Below, one piece after another: positions 1 through 12,007 of a DNA stretch of 58,505 bases. Positions within the stretch are counted from its first letter, which is position 1. Every line of letters starts with the position of its first letter. The notes under the pieces were generated by a model, which searched no databases, was not told the DNA's origin, and worked only from the letters and a program-made list of their open reading frames with translations. The translations under genes and the position numbers were made by a program. This stretch comes from Perkinsus marinus ATCC 50983 (lineage: Eukaryota; Perkinsozoa; Perkinsida; Perkinsidae). The DNA lies in NCBI RefSeq assembly GCF_000006405.1, contig NW_003216064.1:20797-79301 (forward strand), given 5' to 3'.

Positions 1-56
1 ATCGACCGTAGCTTGCCTTTATCTCTTCACGGAGATAAAGGCCAGCTACGGTCGAT
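1..56. repeat. near-perfect hairpin at window start
   Basis: Two 25-nt arms (1-25 and 32-56) are reverse complements with one mismatch, around a 6-nt loop (ttcacg). No coding frame runs through it. It could be a hairpin RNA, a small palindromic element, or an assembly fold-back at a contig edge. Confidence 0.85.
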
Positions 57-294
57 AGATTCTCAGAATTCACAGACTGCGAAATCATGGAGAAGCAGTC
101 GCATTCGATATCATAATCAGTCGAAATCATATGTTTAATCTCTCGACTGCCTCTGGAACCGGAGTAGTCTGTACTCTCAAAGGGTGGAGAAAATGAGACT
201 GCATTCGTTTGTTGTGGAAATTGTCCCAGGGACGCAGATCAGGTAAGTTATATTTAGCCTCACAAGCTGCCCGACCAGCTCAGGCACTTCAAAA

Positions 295-333
295 AGCAGG
301 CAGTTCAGTTCAGGTTGAACTGAAGTGCCTGCT
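295..333. repeat. hairpin with 3-nt loop
   Basis: Arms 296-312 and 316-332 are 17 nt each with a single mismatch, separated by GGT; one further pair (295/333) extends the stem. Function unknown. No gene is recognised between the window start and 1562. Confidence 0.75.
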
Positions 334-1562
334 CTTTAGGGAAAATAGTCCGATTACAATACTTCAAATAGATGCTTTCTTTACACTCTGATATCATCCA
401 AAAAGGCGTCATTTGGGGGCTCACTGTAGGGGCTGTCCTCATGTTGCCACTGATCGCCCTCATAGTCGACCCAACACTTAGTAATTGTGCTTATGGTAGC
501 GGAGATAACAAAGGGGTCAACAGAATGTTAATGCACCGTCTATATTGTACTTGCGTGCCACCGCTAATGTAGCATACCCAATCCGCGTCCAGCAACACTC
601 ATTCACGCGCAGACTCGGCGCTCGATTTGTATCGCACCCCAGAAATATCCCTCTGGGTAACATCATGAGTGAACGTTCTCTGATATAGGATCTTTGAGCC
701 TCGATTAAAGAACCTCCCCCCTGCACTCCATTCCACTACTGTTGTCTTCGGATGTCTACCTCAGACAATCGCGAATCGCGATGATGAGACACGTGTAGGT
801 TGGCACGTAAACGTAGACACACGAAGAAAGGTAGCAGGCCATGGCAGAGCACTATAAACTCGGAGGACAACAAGAAACGCAACGTTCTGTGGAACACTTG
901 ATCTCAAAGATCCTCTAGTAATGTTGACAACATTATGCTGTTGTCGTTCAGTCACTGCTTGTGGTTCGCAATGCACTGCGCAGTACGTGGGAAGTAAGCC
1001 TGCGCTTCGTCCATGAAAACAATGGAATCCTTGGAGCCTGAAAAGAAAAAACTTGGAATCAAGTAGTGTTGCGTTGAACTGCATAGCAACTGCCACGCGA
1101 AGGACGCCAGCTGCTCCCCGTTCAAGTTTGGAATAGCAGCTTTACCTTGTGATAGCGGTTTATCTCTGCTAGTGACATGTCACCCCTATCACTCACGCTC
1201 TTCAGCAGGGCCATTAATAGGTATTAAAAACGCTCTACTACAATACATGTACGTTAACTGCATAGACTACCTAGCTCATGTTCTTTCGCCTCTTTACCGT
1301 TGTTCTAGAGGCCCGTAAAACTGTGCTTAACACAACAGCACAGTTGAGCCGAGAGGCAGTATTGTACTTGCGTACACGGCAATAAGGAAAAGCTGTGGTA
1401 AATAGATCATTCACGTGCGCACAAGTGGCGCAGTACAACCTATAACGGTATATGCGTCGCAGAATCTATGGAGGCATAGCAATACCGTCTCTTCACTTTG
1501 CCCCTCGCCTATTTACAGACAGTAACGATGGCTAACTTATTCCTGATCCTATCGCATCAGGT

Positions 1563-1976
1563 ATGAAATCCTTTTTAATGGCCATTATCTCTGTCGTTAC
1601 CGGTCTCCTAGCAACGAGCGTTCTACTGAGTGCTGCGCCATCTGGTAGCTACTGTGCGGCTCCTCACACCGAATTCGGCAATGGCTCGGTCAACCTCACC
1701 ATAACAAGCTCGAGAACCTTCGACATCAGAGCTTCGTATCGTCCTCGTCATGGTCCTAGAGCTTGGGGGAGTAAGACCGGCGTTCCTTACGAGTACATTC
1801 CATCAACCGGCGAATTCAAGCTCACAGACATCACCAAGCTGCTAGCCCTGGCCAGTAACATTGCCGCGCCATTCGCCCCCCCGATACTCACCAACTTGAC
1901 ATTCGACGGGGCCATACGGGTCAATCTGAGCGGCTTTGACCTTGGCATTTATCCTCTCTATTCATGCAGACGTTGA
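1563..1976 (+). CDS. small secreted protein, unidentified (137 aa)
   Basis: A single-exon reading frame of 137 residues. The first ~25 residues form a typical signal peptide: a Lys near the start, then a hydrophobic stretch and an Ala-rich cleavage region. The mature part is short, with several N-x-S/T sequons (for example NGS, NLT, NLS), one Cys near its start (SYC) and one near its end (YSC) that could form a disulfide, and beta-like alternation. The last residues are SCRR. No family was recognised. The signal peptide and sequons imply the secretory route or cell surface. The start at 1563 is chosen because the signal peptide begins there. It stands alone, with no coding support for about 1.5 kb upstream and 0.6 kb downstream. 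Confidence 0.65.
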   Translation: MKSFLMAIISVVTGLLATSVLLSAAPSGSYCAAPHTEFGNGSVNLTITSSRTFDIRASYRPRHGPRAWGSKTGVPYEYIPSTGEFKLTDITKLLALASNIAAPFAPPILTNLTFDGAIRVNLSGFDLGIYPLYSCRR

Positions 1977-2566
1977 GGCACGCCCCTCCCTGTGTGGAGT
2001 GTCGCGATTAATTTTCGAGAAGTCGTAATATTTACCTTTCCCATTCGCACGAGCTTTTACACGCTTTGTCTCTGAAAGCTCGCATTCAATCAGCCCTTGT
2101 ATCCAAGCCAATCGCCTGTTGTGCTCAGTATGCCAGCGAGACATCCATGATCTCCGTATCGGGGGGAGTTTCTAGAAGAGGCTCGATTTTTCCCTGTGAG
2201 TCGAAGCCTGTGAGTTCCCTCCTCATGTGAGAATTCCTCATCTAGTTATGAGGATTTTTTTATAGGGCTGTACAAACGTCACATCTACCAACCATGACGT
2301 GCACACGCTTGACAACTACTGAGAGGAATCATTTGTGAGTTCACCCTACGTGTTTGTGGAACTGTGTCTTTTACTCGTTTTCTTTCTAGCTTCACCCTTA
2401 TAATTCCGGCTGCCACGGGAATCACTCGATCCCAAGCAGGAATGATACTGTATCTCTGTATTATGATTACGATCAAGGTACTCAACGCAACATCCTTTCC
2501 GCGTCTATAACAACAACCGCACAACGAGCATAACAGAGAACATGAGTATAACTAGATAGAGCGTAG
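1977..2566. other. intergenic, nothing recognised
   Basis: No reading frame with protein-like sequence or splice structure was seen here. A short CCTCAT/ATGAGG inverted repeat near 2240-2260 is the only structure. Confidence 0.5.
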
Positions 2567-2807
2567 CTACTGAGCAGCCCGAACCTCCGGCGCGGGAGGA
2601 ATCGCCATACCATAAGCCCAGGCACGAGCACACGTAATGGCGTAGGCGAAGTCCTGCATGAACATAGAGAGAGACATGTAAAACCTCACTTACCTGCACT
2701 ATCAGGAGGCCCTTGTCCCCTTGGTCAAGATTGGCGAAAAGCGCCTCGTCATCACAGCCAAATAGAGTATCAAGGGCGGCATGCCCTCGTCCTGTAGGAG
2801 GTTTCGA
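2567..2807 (-). CDS. 3'-terminal exons of an unidentified minus-strand gene
   Basis: Two exons join in frame. One runs 2807-2694 (38 codons, ending LLIVQ before a GTAAGT donor). After a 40-nt intron comes 2653-2567 (28 codons plus TAG, starting DFAYAITCARAW). The joined sequence is acidic and hydrophobic and matches no family I know. Further protein-like sequence lies upstream on the same strand around 2830-3030, but I could not join it with consistent intron phases. The exons lie on the same strand and directly downstream of the kinesin-3 gene, so they are either its C-terminal exons or a separate short gene. Confidence 0.45.
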
Positions 2808-3153
2808 CTGAACGCTTTATCGATGCAATACAACTCACCCCTGGGAGTCATTATCCAGTCTCGCTTCGTCGCAGCCGCCAACAGGCGTGCGAAATCAGAA
2901 TACTTTACCTATACAAGTACACGGCGATCATTCTTCGGAGAAAAAACTGAATGCCCTACATATCCTCGTCTGCGAGGATCGAAATAGCCATGGCTTGTGC
3001 TGGACCACCGAAGAGGGAGTTCACCAATTGCCCCGAAGAAGCCAATGATACCTAAAGTGACCTCAGCCCGCGGGACCTCCAGTCAACTGCCAATACCTCT
3101 CTCTGAGACCTTATACCCCGAGGGACCAGCCCACGGGATGCACTGTACTGACA

Positions 3154-6100
3154 CTAAGCGGGGCTCGTGCTTTTTCCCTCAGCAGTTGGAGGACGGCTTT
3201 CCACCGCCGGCTGTGGCACGCCACTTCTAACGGTTTTACTTCCGAACAAATTCGGCGAGGAGCTCGACGAGAATAGCGTTTGAGACGAAAGCCTCGTCAT
3301 TTGCGTTAGAGGCGGAAGGCCAGGGGGAGGTCCTTGACTTTGGACATCCTTTGTTGGTAACTCGAGAGATCTGCTATTAAGCTTGGTTCCTGAGCATGAT
3401 GATCGCGCTCTCACTCAGCAAGCTATGACTTACTGTATCGCGAGGGCGGCCCGGCGTTCGACGCTGATGGTGGTACCAATAGTTCGCCACTTGTAGTCTT
3501 CGGATGCTCCTCTACTGGAGGATGTACAGACTGAGGTACTCCATCGAATAAGGTCGGCAACAGCCTTGAGATTGCCACGTCTGCCAAGACTGTGTGTGAG
3601 CTCGTCCTCTCAGGAGAGACTGCCATGTCGGTCCAACTGTTCGAGCGTGGCAACGCTTCGGGTCCTGCGAGGGGCTGCTCATGTGGAGACTGTGACGACG
3701 TGGTTTTCAGTGATAGTAACTAAGCCAATGTCGAGATGGACCACAGCTTACAGCCACAGTAGAGATACCTCTCGCAAGTGCCTGTTCTCTTCCTCCAACG
3801 ACGCCTTCAATGCCTTCAACTCCTCATTTTTCCTCATAAGATTCTTATACTCTGGCGACTGTTGAGACGCTCTTCTGGGCGTTGGTGCGCTAACAGCCTG
3901 AACCACAGAGAATCGGCGACTCCTAAATGACCGGGGGAACAGACCGCAGCGGGAGGTTCCTTCCCTCTCTCAGGCGACGAAAGCACTATGGCTTGCGTCG
4001 TCCCTGTGACACTGTGTAGGAGCTGCATAGGAATACACAAGTCCCTCTTTAGACGTTTGAGGATCTCACCGTTGATCTTCTGCGACGAGTATTGTTGGTA
4101 GCAGGCGTGTTGTCGATTGAACCCTTCAGTTGTTCGATCTCCTTGTTTAATGAGGCTCTGGTGGAGAACTCCGTTAATGTTCTGATATAGACTTGACGAA
4201 GCTCTACCACCAAATTTCTCACTTCACATCAGCCGGCTCGTCACTCCACGCATCCAATAAGCGACCCTCCATAGTGTTGAAGAAGCTACCAGTTCGGACG
4301 TCTGACGGTGTAAACCCGCGCTGCACGGCAAGGCGATGAGGCAATGATTCTCACCATGACGTTCCACGGTATCCATCTGTACACGGTGATAGAGATCTCG
4401 CATCACGTCGAGTTGATGACGGAACCTCTGGGCACTCCAATAACACAGGACCTGTGGGACTCTCAGTAGAAGCAGACCGCCGCCCCTTCCACCGCCCCAC
4501 CGTAGCGTGGATGCCGTTGTCCTCTTCCTCAGAGTCGTGAAACTGGAGTAATCGAATGACGACCAAGTCCCGTGCTGGTGAGTTGTACACGTCCCAGATG
4601 AGTTCCACTTCGAACCTAGTCGCACAAGGTTCCCCCTGGTCACGACATATGCAATTGACCTCAAGTTCGCATCTGGCCGCAATTCGCTTGTCATATCGTT
4701 GGCCTCATCCACCAGAGGGCAGATGCTTCTAAGGACCTGATCGCTCAGGTGCTCCCAGCGAGATCGGTCACAAGCGATACCACACCTCGAGAAACTCTTC
4801 CATCCGCTCCTCATCCAGCTTGTTCCTGACCTCCTCAATATAGTAACGGAGCTCCTACAGTATGCAGTACTGCGGCTTGTCGTACTGAAACTCACCTGGA
4901 AGGCCTCACTGGAGTCATCATGGATCAACTCCCTGACGAAATCATCGAATCGAGCACCTTGGGCATCAGCATTCTCAGCCTGGAAGAACTCAGTATGTTC
5001 GCTCGGTCCGCCACGGCCCGGCTGACCTTATTCGCTTCTGGTGAGTTCGGGAGTATGAAATTCATGCAGTGGGCGCGGCCGAATATGACCCTGTCAAGGT
5101 GGCGTAAACGTCGTGGTGGATCCTCAGGACGAAGGACCTGACTCCAGCCCCATTTGAGGATCTCTACAGTAGGAGGTCCACTTTGCCGTTGACGAGGACT
5201 CGGCCTCCCGCCTCGACCCCGCTGGCCGTTAGTGCTATGGTGAGCCTCTGATTGGCATGGTTGACCACTTGGCAAAGTGAAGAGGGCATGCCGATACCCT
5301 TGAGGACCATTTGACACTCAGCAGAAGAGCTTCCTATAACAGTAACCTGACCAAGAGAGTCGGCCTATGGACAATTCACCGCAGGGGGTCTTACAGTGTC
5401 GGGCTGGAAGTAGTAGATGAGAGAGGCCGATAGCATCGGGTCCTGTGACACATTGAGCATGTACGGTGTGTCATCGCCAACACCGAAGACCGCATTGATC
5501 TCAGATGAGGAGAGGCCTCTGTCAGCTAGGGCCGACTCACGCAGTCGCAACATTTCCTTTGACGCTGCCAGCTGAGAGGAAACTGGTATTTGGTTATAGT
5601 GGGCAGGAAGTGTTCAACTCACTTGGCTCTCGTGACTCCTCCTGAGGTCACCCACGAGCCGCTCTCTCTCCTGTAACTCTTCATTCAACATCGCCACCTC
5701 GGATGACAAGCTCTTAGACTCCTGTGACTGCAACTGGCGACGTAGGCTACCGATCTGTCGAGGCAAATGGTACTTCGTCACGCGCTACGCAATTGTCACC
5801 TCTTGCTGCAAATCCTTGAGCAGCTGTTCATTCCTGTCGATGTTGACCTTGGCGGGTACCCGTACCTCCTGTACGGCAGCAGCGAAGCGCAGAGTGGAAA
5901 CGCTCTCGTCGAGCTCAGTTCTATCGGAACCACTACTGACCCAGGCAGGTGAGCTCTTTACCGTGATGGGCTTATGCAGGCTATCATAAAGGTCTTGGAG
6001 TTGCCCGCGAGAGAATCCTTGAGGAGGAAGGTCAGCTTAGAGGAGCGAAATGGAATCCACGACGATGCAGCAGCATTATGCGAACCTAATTGAAAAATGT

Positions 6101-7696
6101 TTTCTCCCTAGAGACCGGATGACGAGATTTCTCACCTTTGCTGGAGGCACCAAGGCCGCGCTCCGTCAAATGCTTTATGACCATACCCAGTGTGCTCAAG
6201 CTCTGGTTAATCGAGTTGGCCTCTCTGAATATCAACCTCAATTGCTGTGGACTCCCGAGGAATCTTACCTCAGTACAGAGCCCGTACTGTTGGTTTTCTG
6301 TTGTCTTTCACTGCCTGCTAGATCGATTAAATTAATGCACGAGCGGAGCTTAGGCCCGTCCTCTGACGGACGACACTGAGATGAACGACTTTAGTTCTCT
6401 GTAAGCTCTGGTGTAGAAGCCACCTCCAAACGAATCCTGCATACTGCGTGGCTACGACTCGAGTGCGGGTTCATGCAAGTGACCGACTCCGCCCGGCGTC
6501 TGCTACCAACTGACCAAGCACTGAATCGCCTCAATCTGCTCTTCTCGTGAACGTACGCTGAAGAAGCTTCTCGAGTTCCACCGGAGTCTGCAGCAGAATC
6601 TCTGTGAGATCTCTGACGTAGACCCCCAAGCCTGGATGCTCCATAACGGTGAGGTCTCGATTACTGGAAGAGACAAGAAGGACATTTTCGAGGCAATTGC
6701 AGAAAGAGGCTACTCGTCTTCCACAGCTAGAAGATCTCTGAGGTGCTCGTTGTAGATCTCGAGATATGACATCCACACCCTCAGCTGAGAGAAGGAAAGA
6801 TTCAAAACATGCCCAGGACCAAAGATTCAAAACATGCCCAGGACCAAAGATTCAAAACATGCCCAGGACCAAAGATTCGAACTATGCTCCGGAACAAATA
6901 CTCAAGAGCATGTCACCCAGGCAGGGCACCCTCAACGTTCACTCAGCATTATGTAACACATCAGTTGGTTTTTATACAACGATGACGTTTAGGGCTGGCG
7001 AGCTGTCGACACAAGTCTTGCATGGACACGGAACAGGATTCTCGGACGAAGCAATTACATCACTCCCACCTACGTCTTTGACTGAGCTTTGCCCAGCAGT
7101 GAATAGGCTCTCACTGAGCCTAGGTATAATACCACGATACTCTCTCGAGTACTTAACAGGATCACCATGCATGGTATACGACTTGCCGGAGCCCGTCTGG
7201 CCATATGCGAACAGGCAGCCATTGAAGCCTCGTAGACCTATAAGCGATCGTCATCGTGCTGATCCGTGGTCAACTCCTACTGTTTTGGAGAATCCTAGTG
7301 CCAACCTTTGAGAAGATGGCCTCCTGACTCGCCAAAGTGGCATTAGACAGATCACTGCTGTCAAAGACCTGGTGCACGGTAAAGCTTTTGACGCTACTGT
7401 GTCTGCCAGCCTTAGCCTGAACAGAGTCCCCCCAATGCGTTTCCAAGCGACAACCATGATCCGCCGCCTACTGCAATAACTATAGTATTATCTCCCTCTC
7501 GCCCGATGCAAGGGTCGCCCGGTTGGTTCCCTGGCCATGACCGGATACGTACCACGACACTGATGTTGCCGGCCTCGGCACTCTCCGATGTGGACTCGAG
7601 GACCTCAGCGGCAGACATGTGGCGATGTTCGGAAATATAGCCGGGGCCACTGCAACTGATAACACTCCCTGGCCGTAGAGATTGGAAACTCGGCAA
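3154..7696 (-). CDS. kinesin-3 family motor protein with FHA domain
   Basis: A plus-end microtubule motor of the KIF1/Unc-104 type, which in other eukaryotes carries vesicles or acts in the flagellum. It is split into many exons by short introns (e.g. a 43-nt intron just before the P-loop exon). Landmarks in order on the minus strand are: the N-terminal strand VVVRIRSW (~7550); the P-loop [14 protein letters not shown] (~7210-7165); [13 protein letters not shown] (~6765-6730); switch I SSRSHAV (~6450); switch II DLAGSER (~6320); and the motor end and neck with STLRFA (~5900). Coiled coil follows, then an FHA domain (~5540-5060), where [10 protein letters not shown] and DRVIFGRAH match kinesin-3 positions. 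A later segment, [11 protein letters not shown] (~4720), matches the KIF1 post-FHA region. The tail is coiled and Ser/Pro-rich. The 3' end is uncertain and the listed end is approximate. The start at 7696 is the first Met in frame with the motor. Confidence 0.88.
6799..6898. repeat. 25-bp minisatellite, 4 copies, inside a kinesin intron
   Basis: Three identical 25-bp units (6799-6823, 6824-6848, 6849-6873) are followed by a fourth, diverged unit (6874-6898). The array lies in an intron of the motor region, between the exon ending in the [11 protein letters not shown] part and the exon beginning near [13 protein letters not shown]. Confidence 0.9.
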
Positions 7697-8429
7697 CTGT
7701 CGCGGTATTTGGTAAATCTACCGTGCTGTATCACATGTAAAGATGAGGCTGACAACTAAGTACATCAGGGAAGGCCAACCTCCGCGTGTTCACTCGGGTA
7801 TCTCAAGACTAACTACAGGTCCTGGTGCCGGGCCGAGAGTCGCCGCGAACATGCTGCGTTTGCTCCAGTCGAACGGGTCGGATTTGAAGCGTTCGAGTGG
7901 TTGGTTGCGCGTTGCTGACGAACGACTTTTGCTGCATTCCGTCGGTTTCAGCATTGAACTTCGGCTCGGCATCTGTCGATCTGATGAGCTCGAACGAACG
8001 CGTCTAGGCAGTGTGGTGGAAATGTATGTCCTTCCTGGACTGTGCTCGGCTTCCTTCCTTGTATATCAATGGCCCTTTACAAAAATTCTTTACTTATTGC
8101 TGTCGTTCCGTTACACACGATTCATATCGTATGTACGGCGTGCACTGCACGAATTGTACTGGCGAATCAAGCATTGTCTAATTGAAAAGTACTCCCTGAA
8201 ATTGTTACAATGCTTAGCTGTTGCTAGTCGCAGCTCGCGATTCGCGACACTAAGTTTTTGATTTCGTTAGTATTCCATTAGTTTTCCTTTGTTTTCAGTA
8301 GAAACTTTTCGTTTACGTTTCCGTCATTATGACGGCGTCATAACATTCGACGGTACAGTTTCTATTTGACAACGACTTCAACGCGTCAACACTTTCGAAG
8401 ATAAAATCTAACTTCAATATTATGAAAAA
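7697..8429. other. intergenic, nothing firm
   Basis: This lies between the kinesin start and the end of the hAT-like gene. A 172-codon plus-strand frame (7743-8261) has no protein-like features and no splice support. TCGCGA-T-TCGCGA at about 8236 is a small palindrome. No hAT terminal repeat was found here. Confidence 0.4.
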
Positions 8430-11349
8430 TCAAAGGGATGAAGACTCAGACGATGAACCTTCAGAATCCGGAAGCTTCTCCTCCTCAATAGCATTATCAG
8501 CAGGAGCAGCTCTAACATTTGCAGCACCAGTGCGGAAGCCCGCGAGCCGAGGGCGATGAAAATCGCGTGGCCCGGAGAGCTCAGGGTGTGGACAGGTCTT
8601 TAGGACTCTATCGATCACCGTCGAGTGAACCACTTTCTTCTGCGAGAACTTAGAAGTCCGTTGGCGCCTGAATCCGCTGAAAGATTCAGGCATCCTTTCC
8701 AAGGATGCAGCAAGAAAGTTATCCACGTTCGTGGCTGCAATACCCATACTACTCCAGACCAATAGCGCCTCCTCGGCTAGACCCATATGACCAAGATGTC
8801 TGCGAGGATCAGACCCGTTGAGTGTTGAGCATTGAGCCTCAACAACACTCTCACAATGAGTCTTCAATGCTACGCAAGCTATAGCATACAAGCAATCCTC
8901 ACAGCCACGGTACAAACGAACCTGTGTATGAACCTCGCTCCAGATAGCATCCATGTCAACTTTCTCCCCGGCTGTGATGGGTAAGAAATTTGCGCGAATG
9001 CGATCACGGAGTTCAACATACTGCTCCTTCAGTCCATCGATGCCCGGAGCCTCGGCGAGCTGTGTTTTGAAGCTCATAACGAATTCAGCAACTACACCAA
9101 AATAGTCCTCAGCAGAGCGTAGTTTGCTCAATTCGCCTCTGAGACCGAACTGGTCGAGGTTGCGGTCGTCCTGCCGTAGACATCCTTCATCTTGCGATCC
9201 TAAGAGCGCTTCACCACTGAGACATTGGCAGCACGCCTCTAACCAGACCGGTACTTCTCGTAGTATGCGTCTCGTGAGAGCCGACGTCAGTTGCTTCATC
9301 CAGTCAATACAGAACTGAACAGCAAGTTCGAAAAACCAAGGAGACACCGGTTGTAGCTCCACACCTTGCCAACTACGCTGAACAAAGTTGATGCTACTAA
9401 GAGTAGGCAATGCGTCAATGTCGAAATGCCGTGAATTTAGGGCTCCAATGTGGCTTGCCCGAGCATCTGGAAGTTGCTTCACAGCGTCACGAAGAGCTTC
9501 CAACTCAGCGGTCGCAACAATCAGAGTATCTCTGAGCCCGTGCACAGCAGCGATTACTTGCCACGGACGTCTGTTCACAGTCTGGGCGGTGCAGGACACG
9601 GCGGTAACAGCGTTCATGACATCGTAACAGACGGCAAATTTGAAGAGCCAGTCGAGTTTTGAAACTTGTGGATATGCTCCAAGGCTCAAAATGGCCCTAA
9701 AATTCTGGGCAAAGTTGTGATATACCCTCGCTTCGCTGGATGCCCATCGTGTGGCCGAGAACGCCAAAGGAGCAGCAAACTTGACACCCAGCCGAGCAGC
9801 TTCATCTCGCAGATCCTCGTAAGCGTATCCATGCCTCGATGGCATAGCCGGATGGAGTACACTTCTGAGATCCGTCGCATCTTTGTGGCTATCGTTGACA
9901 GCCAGTTCGATGCGATGAGCGATACACCATGAATGATAGAGCTGCTCGTCTTCGCACCCCAGTGCATTACTCAAGCGACCACCCACGCGGAGACCATGGT
10001 ATTCGCCGTCTGTAGCCAGCGCTACTAGGTTATTTCGCAAAAGCTCCTCATCGAAGCCGAACTCTAAGAGCGTAGTCAAAAGGAGCTCAGTAAGTCCATC
10101 GCCGGTCTTATCAGCCGCAACTGGTGCTGATAATAAATACGCGACGACACGGCCTCGAACTAGAACCATAGCACAAGTAGCTTGTAGAGTCCGACGCTGC
10201 ACTGTAACCTTGTCGCAGCTTGCTGCTATAGGGCTGCTACGCATACCAAAGCAGGCCTGTTCATCCATAAACACCGAAATCATTCTCGCTTTAATTTCCA
10301 TTACCATGGCTTTGATGAAAGCCGGTAAGAAATGAGTACGCGAATGATTCTTATCACCAAAGCCCACTCCGTTTTCAGCCTGTAAAGCCAACAACCTTTC
10401 GAACGAGCGATAACTATGACCTTCGCATACAGCAAAGTATGCTGTACGAGCGACGGCTAAAGCTTCGCTCCTTCTAGTCGTAGCAACACCAGACTCACCG
10501 ATACTGACTGATCTTGTATGGGTGCTGATCTCGAGATGCCTCTTCAGTGAAGTTACTATATCTCTCTGCCGTTCTGGAGGCGGGAGCTCATCACCCAGAT
10601 AGAATACACCGATACGGTCGAAGTTGGCGGGTCTCTCATTGCGCGGTATTGACCATTTATGCATGTCGCAGATAGTGCAGCGGACACGCAAGCTACCTTC
10701 GTCTAATTTGAAGGGGCCAATACCGCCTATGCGTCTACGAAAATCTATCTCGCGCTGGTGAGTGGAATCTCTAGAGAGAAGCTCAGCCACCTTAGCCGTG
10801 AGCAGATCTAACTTCTCCGATTGAGAGACCATGAAGCTTGCCAACCCTGCAGTGTTGTAGGCGGTGATAGGAAGCTGCGCTTGAGGACGATTCGGAGCTT
10901 CTGGCGCTGGAGGGGCTTTTGGCGGTACAGTTGGCCTGGGAACTGGCATAGGAGTCGGTCTGGCAACTTGATAGAGAGTCGAAGCTTCGGGCGGAGGAAT
11001 TTCAACTTGAGGCTGCTCCTCAGGCTCACGGGACCCACGTGACCCGCCATGGACATCTGAAATGTAACGCTTACACTATGAACTGGAGGATACCCTCTTG
11101 TATTTAAGAAGCATCGCGCCGCATTATTGCAAACGCTCTATTACTTCCTTCCTGCCCTTCCCTTTCACTGAAGGTACGTTTCTTAGGAAACATATCCGTT
11201 AAGGCGCGCTGTCCTTTTTCAGCCTTGTATCTCTCGGGCATTCCTGGGTGATGCTTATTGAAGTGATCATACAGGCGGAAGTTATCCTTCCTAGCCTTAT
11301 AATCACAATAATAGCATTGGAGTATCTCCTTAGATGGAGCGGTGGACAT
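8430..11349 (-). CDS. hAT-type transposase-like protein with N-terminal zinc finger (two exons, 943 aa)
   Basis: Exon 1 is 11349-11145 and carries a C2H2/BED-like finger: CYYCDYKARKDNF, then H-x4-H (HFNKHH). Exon 2 is 11056-8430. The 88-nt intron has donor GTAATA and acceptor TTTCAG and joins at phase 1. The body resembles the hAT-related proteins of the ZNF862/C17orf113 kind. Visible are an RNase-H-like core with ATDGEYHG (candidate catalytic Asp) followed by the hAT signature SWCIAHRIELAV, then SATRWASSEARVY, a helical insertion region, and an acidic Ser-rich tail (SSSESSSL). A proline-rich linker sits near the start of exon 2. The frame is fully open. I could not find terminal inverted repeats or an 8-bp target duplication on either side, so it may be a domesticated host gene or an element with unrecognised ends. 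Confidence 0.78.
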
Positions 11350-11849
11350 AACTCTAGCGGACTACTAGGATTACACAACTAAGGAGAGAGGACGGTGATG
11401 GCTCTGTTATTGACTGCGAATCGCTGCAACTCAATCGCATTCTGTGACCCATTCGCACGCAACTTCAAGTTGCAGGAGGAGCACTGCACGCATGCGTTGT
11501 AGAAAAGTTGGCACGCCTGCACAACCAGGAGTTTCACCATATCATGCGAAAGCGGCCAAACTTCAGCCCGGTTTTCCGTCTGCCTCCGATGACCAGGGTT
11601 CATCTCGGATGAAACCATTTGAGATTCGCTCCCTTTGGAGTGAGAACTGAGGGTTCGAAGCTGAGCTTCGGAAGCGCATGCTGATTATGCGCCGCGCAAA
11701 TTGTGCCACATTACGTGCGGCACAAGCGCGGAGCCTTCCTTGAAAAAAGTTCTCTTTCCTTTGTAATGAGTCTTTCACTTGCTTCCATCTCCTTTCTTCC
11801 TGTTTTCGGACTTCTCTTTCTACTGTTTTCTCTCTTCCTTTTCCCTGTC
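11350..11849. other. upstream flank of the hAT-like gene, nothing recognised
   Basis: No convincing exon or terminal repeat was seen. A Lys/Glu-rich frame on the minus strand in this area is a by-product of the adjacent purine-rich tract. Confidence 0.4.
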
Positions 11850-12007
11850 TTCTCCTATTCCTTCTTTCCTTTCCTTTCCTTTCCGTCCCTCTTCCTTTCT
11901 TCCTCTTCCTTTTTTCCTCTTCCTTTTTCCTCTTCCTTTTTCCTTTTCTTTTTTCCTTTCTTTTTTCCTTTTTTCTTTCTTTCCTTTCTTTCCCCCTTTC
12001 CTTCCTT
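11850..12007. repeat. long polypyrimidine tract (plus strand)
   Basis: About 160 bp of almost pure C/T on the plus strand, built from TTTCC, CTTCC and TTTTTCC runs, with a weaker CT-rich shoulder back to about 11750. It begins immediately beyond the stop codon of the minus-strand proline-rich reading frame. Such homopurine-homopyrimidine DNA can form triplex (H-DNA). Confidence 0.9.

Noticed and set aside
1-12. Spliced-leader-like ACCGTAGC at the window start
   Set aside because: It resembles the first bases of the dinoflagellate spliced leader, but the following bases do not match and the sequence is part of the hairpin arm.
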